DNA of 64,000 nucleotides from Notamacropus eugenii (lineage: Eukaryota > Chordata > Mammalia > Diprotodontia > Macropodidae). Positions 57,862 through 64,000 of this stretch are shown here, piece by piece; the first letter of the stretch is position 1; every line of letters starts with the position of its first letter. The translations under genes were made by a program, and so were the position numbers. The notes under the pieces were generated by a model that was not told the DNA's origin, did no database searches, and saw only the letters and a program-made list of their open reading frames with translations. The stretch lies in contig NC_092875.1 in assembly GCF_028372415.1 (NCBI RefSeq), positions 437,665,377-437,729,376 on the forward strand, given 5' to 3'.

Positions 57862-58849
57862 TTTTTAGAAAAAAAAATTATTTATTTATTTTTAGCTTTC
57901 ATGGTCTTTTCCACAAAATTTTGAGTTCCAATTTTCTCCCTATTTCTCCCTTTCACCCACCCCAAGACAGTGTGCATTCTGATTACAAACCTTCCCCTCA
58001 ATCTGTCCTCCCTTCTATCACAACACATCCCTTCCCTTATCCCCATCACTTCTATTTTCTTGGAGGGCAAGAAAGATTTCTATACCCCATTGCCTGCATA
58101 TCTTATTTCCCAATTGCATGTAAAAACAATTTTTAACATTTGTGTTTTAAAACTTTGAGTTCCAACTTTTCTCTCTTCTTCCCTTCCCACCTATCCCCAC
58201 TAAGAAGGCAAGCAATTTGATATATGTTATCCATGTGTAGTTATGCAAAAGACTGCCATAAAAGTCATGTTGTGAAAGACTAACTGCATTTCCCTCCATT
58301 CTATCCTGTCCCCACATTTATTCTATTCTCTCTTTTGACCTGATCCCTCCTCAAAAGTATTTACTTCTAATTATGCCCTCTTCTCATTTGCCCTCCCTTC
58401 TATCATACCCTCCCTACACTTATCCCCTTCTCCCCTACTTTCCTGTAGTGTAAAATAGATTTTCATAGCAAATTGAGTGTGCATGTTATTCCCTCCTTAA
58501 GCCAAATGTGATGAGAGTAACATTCACTTTTTACCTCTCACTTCCACTCTCTTTCCTTCCATTGAAAAAGCTTTTTCTTCCCTCTCTCCCTTTCTCCTCC
58601 CAATATATTCCTTTCTTACCCCTTAATTTTATTTTTTCAGATATCATTCCTTCCTATTCAACTCAACCTGTGCCTTCTGTCTATACATATATAACCTCTC
58701 CAACTACCCTGCTACTGAGAAAAGCCTCAAGAGTTATAAATAATATCTTTCCATGTAGGAATGTAAATAGTTCAACTTTAGTAAGTCCCTTATGATTTCT
58801 CTTTCCTGTTTATCTTTTCATATGTCTCTTCATTCTTGTGTTTGAAAGT

Positions 58850-59518
58850 CAATTTTTCTTTTCATTGCTGGTCTTTTCATCAAGAATGCTTGAAAGTCCT
58901 CTTTCATTTAATAACCATTTTCTCCTGAAGAGAATATTATATTGAAGGGGGAATATTGTATTCAGCTTTGGTGGGTAGTTGATTCTTAGTTTTAATCCTG
59001 GTTCCTTTGACTTCTAGAATATCTTATTCCAAGCCCTGCAATCCCTTACTGTAGAAGTTGCTAGATCTTGTGTTATCCTGATTGTATTTTCACAGTACTC
59101 ATATTGTTTCTTTCTGAATGCTTGTAATATTTTTACATTCACCTGGGAACCCTGGAATTTGGCTACAATATTCCTAGGAGTTTTTGTTTCATATCTCTTT
59201 CAGGAAGTGATCAGTGGATTCTTTCAATATTTACTTTTCCCTCTGGTTCTAGAATATCAAGGCAGTTTTCCTTGATAATTCGTGAAACATGGTGTCTAGA
59301 CTCTTTTTTTGATCATGGCTTTCAGGTAGTCCCATAATTTTTAAATTGTTTCTCCTGGATCTATTTTCCAGGTCAGTTGTTTTTCCAATGAGATATTTCA
59401 CATTATCTTCCATTTTTTCATTCTTTTGGTTTTGTTTTGTGATTTCTTGGTTTCTCATAAAGTCATTAGCCTCCATCTGTTCCATTCTTATTATCCTTTT
59501 TAAAAAATTTTCCTTCAT
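58850..59518 (-). pseudogene. outer HAL1 ORF1, RRM and C-terminal part
   Basis: Translation gives 'RMEQMEANDFMRNQEITKQNQKNEKMEDNVKYLIGKTTDLENRSRRNNLKIMGLPESHDQKKSLDTMFHEL', the end of the coiled coil and the RRM start. In other frames come 'ITQDLATST' and the C-terminal domain down to about 58850. The coiled-coil start is on the far side of the inserted HAL1 (62120-62500). Confidence 0.75.
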
Positions 59519-60355
59519 TTTTAAAAACAGTTTTATTTATTTATTTTTAAATTTTGACATTCATTTCCACAAAATTTTTGGTTCCAATTTTTCTCCCCAT
59601 CTTGCCCCTCCCCCCACCCTATAACACCTTGCATTCTAATTACCCCTTCCCTCAATGTGCCCTCCCTTCTATCACACCCCACCCTTCCTTTATCCCTGTC
59701 TTCTCTCTTTTCTTATAGGGCAAGGCAGATTTCTGTACCCCATTACCTGTATTTCTAATTTCCTTGTTATAAGCAATAACAGTTCTCAACATTTGCTTCT
59801 AATACCAACTTCTCTCTTTTCCTCCCTCCCCAACCATCCTCACTGAGAAGGCAAACAATTCAATACAGGCTATACATGTATCATTTTGCAAAAGACTTCC
59901 ATAATAGTCATGTTATATAAGACTAACTATATTTCCCTCCATCCTACCCTGTCCCACATTTATTCTATTCTCTCCTTTTACCTTGTCACTTCCCTAAAGT
60001 ATTTACTTCTAATTACTCCCTTCTCCCATTTGCCCTCCCTTCTATCATCCCTTTCTCCCCCCTTGCCTCTTCTCCCCTACTTTCCTGTAGTGTAAGCTAG
60101 ATTTTCATACCAAATTGAGTGAGCATGTTATTCCCTCCCTAAGCCTTATGTGAAGAGAAGAAGTTTCACTTTTCCCCTTTCACCTCTTCCCTTTTCTCCT
60201 CCATTGAAAAGGATTTTTCTTGTCTCTTTTATGAGTGATAATTTGCCCCATTCCATTTCTCCCTTTCTCTTCCCAATATATTCCTCTTTCACCCCTTAAC
60301 TTTATTTTTTATACATAGCATCCCTCCTGATTGAACTCAACCTGTGCTCTCTGTT

Positions 60356-60357
<2 letters not shown>

Positions 60358-60414
<57 letters not shown>
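60358..60414. repeat. (TG)n microsatellite in inner HAL1
   Basis: An uninterrupted TG run of about 28 units in the HAL1 3' region. The two sister HAL1s have a mixed TG run (18985-19032) or a short TATA string (58683-58692) at the same place. Confidence 0.97.
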
Positions 60415-60417
<3 letters not shown>

Positions 60418-60549
60418 CCTTCTACCTTCCCAAATACTGAGAAAAATCTCAAGAGTTACAAATGTTATCTTTCCATGTAGGAATATAAGCAGTTCAGTTT
60501 TAGAAAGTCCTTTATGATATCTCTTTCCTGTTTACCTTTCCATGCTTCT

Positions 60550-61563
60550 CTTGATTCTTGTGTTTGAAAGTCAAATTTTCTCTTCAGTTCTGGGCTTTTC
60601 ATCAAGAATGCTTGAAAGTCTTCTATGTCACTGAAAGATCATTTTTCCCCTGAAGTACTATACTCAGTTTTTCTGGGTAGGTGATTCTTGGTTTTAATCC
60701 TAGTTCCTTTGACTTCTGGAATATCCTATACCAAGCCCTGAAGTCCCTTAATGTAAAAGCTGCCAGATCATTTGTTATTCTGATTGTATTTCCACAATAC
60801 TTGCAATGTTTCTTTCTAGCTGTTTGCAATATTTTCTCCTTGACTTGGGAACTCTGAAATTTGGCCACAATATTCCTAGGAGCTTCTCTTTTCGGGTCTC
60901 TTTCAGGAGGTGATCAATGGATTCTTTCAATTTTTATTTTGTCCTCTGGTTCTAGAACATCAAGGCAGTTTTCCTTGATAATTTCATGAAAGATATCTAG
61001 TCTCTTTCTTTTGATCATGGATTTCAGGTAGTCCCATAATTTTTAAATTGTCTCTCCTGGATCTATTTTCCAGGTCAGTTGTTTTTTCAGTGAGATATTT
61101 CACATTATCTTCTATTTTTTCAATCTTTTGGTTTTGTTTTTTAACTTTTTGGTTTATCATATGGTGATTAGCTTCCCTGAACTCCCCTCTCATTTTTAAA
61201 GAACTATTTTCTTCAGTGAACTTTTGAAACTCCTTTTTTATTTGGATAATTCTGTTTTTTAAAACCTCCTTCTTCTCATTGGCTTTTTGGATCTCTTTTC
61301 CTCAATTGAGTTAGCCTATTTTTAAAGGTGTTATTTTCTTCAGCACTTTTTTGTGTCTTCTTTAGCAGGCTGCTGACTCACTTTTCAAGCTCTGCCATGG
61401 CTTGAGCCTGCTGTATATTCATTTTGGAGGTACTGGAGGCAGAAGCCTTGACTTTGTCTGATAGTATGCCTTGTTCTTCCTCATTTGAAAGGATGGAAAG
61501 AAATACCTGTTCACCAAGAAAGTAACCTTCTGTGGTCTTATTTTTATTCCCTTTTTTGGGTAT
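60550..61563 (-). pseudogene. inner HAL1 ORF1, broken
   Basis: The expected start codon at 61563-61561 is ATA instead of ATG, followed by 'PKKGNKNKTTEGYFLGEQV', matching HAL1-1 (MPRKGKRNKTIEGYFLGEQA). The coiled coil (61500-61195) has frame changes. The RRM start reads 'DLENRSRRDNLKIMGLPEIHDQKK' (61075-61000), and the C-terminal domain 'FQSSQVKEKILQTARKKHCKYCGNTIRITNDLAA' (60860-60760). The frame is broken at several points. Confidence 0.8.
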
Positions 61564-62119
61564 GTTCCCATCCAGTTACTTGGCTTTGGAATCCTTTGTC
61601 AGGAGGAGGCTGAGATTCAGATGAGCTGCTCAATTCCCCCAGGATCTTTGGGTGGGGGCAAGGCCACCACTCAGGGCTGATGCTGCCATGCCACCCCTGC
61701 TGCTCCTGCTCCACCCCTTCTGCTGGTCCCAGCACCACCCCTGCCTGGGGCCTGTGCTGGTGGGGAACCTGCTCCCCTCTTGCCCAGTTGGGAAAGCCCC
61801 ATTACTGACCTTTGAAGCTTTCTTTGGCAGTTGTGGTTGAGGGATCTGAGACTCTCACTGCTGAGAATCCTGCCCTAGAGGCCAGTTCTGGTCCTGTTCC
61901 TCCCTGTGCTGCGTGATCAGGGCTGGGCTCTGCTCTACTCAGTGTCCTGTGGGATAGACCTTTCCTCTCTACCTTCCAGGTTACCTTTCACTCTGTAATT
62001 ATGTGGCTTCTGCTGTTCTATAATTTGTTGGGAGTCATTTTTTACAGGTATTTTGTGGGCTGTGGGGGAAGCGCCAGAGACTATGTATCTATCTACTCCA
62101 CCATCATCGTTCTGTCCCC

Positions 62120-62500
62120 ATTGTAATCTTTAAGGAATTATTTTCTTCAGTGAGCTTTTGGACCTCCTTTTCCATCTGGCCAATTCTGCTTTTTAAGGCA
62201 TTCTATTCATTGGTTTTTTGAATCTCTTTTGCCATTTGGATTAGTCTATTTTTTACAGAGTTATTTTTCTTTAGCCTTTTTAGAGTCTCCTTTAGCAAGC
62301 AGTTAACTCATTTTTCATAATTTTCTTGCATCACTCTTATTTCTCTTCCCAATTTTTGCTCTGCTTCTCTTACTTGATTTTCAAAATCCTTTTTGAGCTC
62401 TTCCAGGGCCTGAGACCAAATCATGTTTTCTTGGAGGCTTTGGATGGAGGAGCTTTGACTTTGTTGTCTTCTGTTTATATGTTTTGGTTTTCCTTGTCAC
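62120..62500 (-). pseudogene. outer HAL1 ORF1, coiled-coil part
   Basis: Antisense of a Lys/Glu/Gln-rich coiled coil. Sense text near 62400-62330 encodes 'ALEELKKDFENQVREAEQKLGREIRVMQENYEK'-like residues, close to HAL1-1's 'AMEELKKNFENQVREVEEKLGREM'. It breaks off at 62119, where the inner HAL1 starts. Confidence 0.7.
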
Positions 62501-63099
62501 CAAAGTAAGATTTTATAGTCTGATTCTATTTTTGCTTTTTGCTCATTTTCACAGCCATTTGCTTGACTTTTGAGCTCTTTGTCAAGGTAGATCTCTGCTT
62601 CCAGTGGGGTTGGGATGTGTACTGTTAGCTTCTTGATTCTCTTACAACTTATTGGCCTAGAGCTCCAGAAACAGTGATTGCCTCTGCCCCTGCTGCTGCT
62701 GTGACTGCTGCAGGTTCCTCTGCCCCCTTCCCCATCTTCTGCCCTGGAGCTGGACCACTCCATTCTTCCACACTGGTCCCACAGGCTTTTCCCACTGACC
62801 TTTCAATTTGTCCTCGGTGTTTTGGGACCTGAAGTCTGGAAACTGCCACAAGTGTGAGAGATTCAGTCTCCCCAAAGCCTGCTCAGGTCCTGTCTATGCT
62901 GTTGTGGCCCAAGCTGGACTGTGCCCTCCCTCTTGCATGGCATGATAGACACTTTCAGGTGTACTTCCAGACTGTCTTGGGCTAGAGATTTGCTTCACTT
63001 TATCATTCTGTGGGTCCTGTAGCTCCAGAATGTATTTAGAGTCATTTTTACAGGTATTTGACTGAGTTTGGAGGCAGTACTCTAGAAAGTACATGCTGT

Positions 63100-63124
63100 T
63101 ACTCTGCCATCTTGGCTCTGCCCC
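63100..63124 (-). promoter_or_regulatory. YY1-like site at outer HAL1 5' end
   Basis: Antisense CTCTGCCATCTTGGCTCTG reads CAGAGCCAAGATGGCAGAG on the sense strand, as at the 5' ends of the other L1 and HAL1 copies here. Confidence 0.55.
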
Positions 63125-63141
63125 ACATTTGGTTATTTCTT
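63125..63141. repeat. target-site duplication, right copy (HAL1 pair)
   Basis: Identical over 17 bases to 57845-57861. Confidence 0.95.
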
Positions 63142-63590
63142 ATGCAAGATATCAAACAAATCCTTGGGTTTGATGTTTCTTTTTTATTTATTTGTTTTGG
63201 TACTTTGTGTATATTTTATCCATATTGTGATTTTGCTAAGAACAAAGATATATTGGGTAGAGAACTATAGGTTTGCTTAGTTCTTATCACATACTTTCTT
63301 TTCTGCTGTTTGTACAGATGTACAATTTGTACAAAGTAGGAAACGTCTCATGGATTTCAGCTTTCTTTTAACTTAGTAAAACCATTCAGCCAGGGTGGTT
63401 GGTTTGCATGTCATCTGGGCCTTTCATCCTGCCTAATCCAAAGATGACTATGTCTCTTATAACAGGCAAACTAGGATCCTGGGAGCAATTCAGGAATCTT
63501 ATCTGAGAGTCATCAGTGAGAGTACTCAACCAAAGTCACATCCTTAAGTTTTCTAAAGAGTCCCAGAAACACTCCTACTACTAAACCTCA
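63142..63590. other. unassigned sequence
   Basis: Nothing is recognised. Confidence 0.45.
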
Positions 63591-64000
63591 ACCCCAAAGA
63601 AGTCAAATAAAGAGGAAAAGGAACCCATGTATACAGAAATATTTATAGCAGCTTTCTCTCTCTCTGTCTCTCTCTCTAATATCAAAGGGAATTAAGGGGT
63701 AAACATCATCAATTGGGGAATTGTTGAAGAATTATGATATATAAGTATTATGAAATATTATTGTGTCATGGGAAATGATGAAAGATGGTTCTGAAGAAAC
63801 CTGGGAAGACTTATATGAACTAATGTAGAGTGAATTGAGAAGACAAAGGAGAATAATTTGTGCAATAACAACAACATTGGAAAAACAAACAAATTTGGAA
63901 GATTTAAGAACTCTTATCAGTGCAATGGTGAATCATTTTTCCTGAGAAATCATGATGAAGCATGCTACCAACCTCTTGAAGAGAGATGATGGACTCAGAA
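63590..64000 (+). mobile_element. L1 LINE 3' part, plus strand, cut by the window end
   Basis: 'cagaaatatttatagcagct', 'atcatcaattggggaattgt', 'aagtattatgaaatattatt' and 'gggaagacttatatgaacta' follow the sense order of the L1 ORF2 C-terminus and 3' region (antisense counterparts at 40640-40800). A TC run (63655-63677) interrupts it. It is the only L1 besides 15846-17705 on the plus strand. Confidence 0.7.

Larger units (their letters stand above)
59520..62119 (-). mobile_element. HAL1 (inner), inserted in the outer HAL1's ORF1
   Basis: About 2.6 kb on the minus strand: a T-rich 3' end (59516-59550), a 3' region with a long TG microsatellite, ORF1 (61563 to about 60550) and a 5' region to a 5' end near 62095-62119 (antisense 'ctactccaccatcatcgttctgtcccc', split here only for description). 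The target duplication, if any, is degenerate: 'atcctttttaaaaaattttc' plus CTTCA on the left, 'aatctttaaggaattatttt' plus CTTCA on the right. There is no ORF2. Confidence 0.8.
57862..63124 (-). mobile_element. HAL1 (outer) containing a second HAL1
   Basis: A minus-strand HAL1 lies between perfect 17-bp duplications. Its own parts are: 5' region (63124 to about 62500, ending GAGCCAAGATGGCAGAG), ORF1 coiled coil (62500-62120), then, after the inserted HAL1 (59520-62119), the RRM (59518-59250), the C-terminal domain (59250-58850) and the 3' region to the T-rich end at 57862. Without the insert it is about 2.7 kb. There is no ORF2. ORF1 has several breaks. Confidence 0.85.

Overview
This window looks like a gene-poor, AT-rich stretch of a marsupial chromosome, intergenic or deep intronic. 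I see no intact protein-coding gene and no exon-intron structure. The marsupial call rests on repeat types: tRNA-headed SINEs with a BovB/RTE-like tail, a palindromic hAT-type MITE, many CORE-SINE/MIR and L2 copies, and L1-derived elements that carry ORF1 but no ORF2 (half-L1, HAL1). All family names come from remembered consensus features, not from a database search. I cannot tell American from Australian marsupials.

Two host-gene fossils stand out. One is an essentially full-length 7SL (SRP) RNA pseudogene on the minus strand at 4686-4986. The other is a processed pseudogene of ribosomal protein L3 on the minus strand at about 30828-32127, with several frame breaks and stops.

Layout. 1-15.1 kb: old L2, MIR/CORE-SINE, hAT-like pieces and the 7SL pseudogene. 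15.8-17.7 kb: an old plus-strand L1 ORF2 remnant. 18152-21091: a HAL1 flanked by a perfect 16-bp target-site duplication (TSD), with a nearly intact ORF1 and a GC-rich tandem repeat in its 5' region. 21.7-30.2 kb: L2 in both orientations, one copy split by a truncated L1, plus a young 71-bp tandem duplication. 30.8-32.1 kb: the RPL3 pseudogene. 36237-47678: three L1s nested inside each other and inside an L2 tail. The outermost has lost the middle of ORF2, and the innermost is about 6.4 kb long with recognisable ORF1, endonuclease and reverse transcriptase. 47.7-57.8 kb: L2, SINEs, simple repeats and unassigned DNA. 57845-63141: a HAL1 inside a HAL1, bounded by a perfect 17-bp TSD. 63.6-64.0 kb: an L1 3' end running out of the window.

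The most informative theme is the L1-to-HAL1 series in one window: an L1 with both ORFs, an L1 with most of ORF2 deleted, and three ORF1-only copies. The 3' regions of the HAL1s resemble the L1 inter-ORF spacer. Nearly all these copies lie on the minus strand, and most of their 5' ends carry a YY1-like core. The HAL1-in-HAL1 pair may have moved as one composite unit, because its outer TSD is perfect while the inner junction is degenerate.
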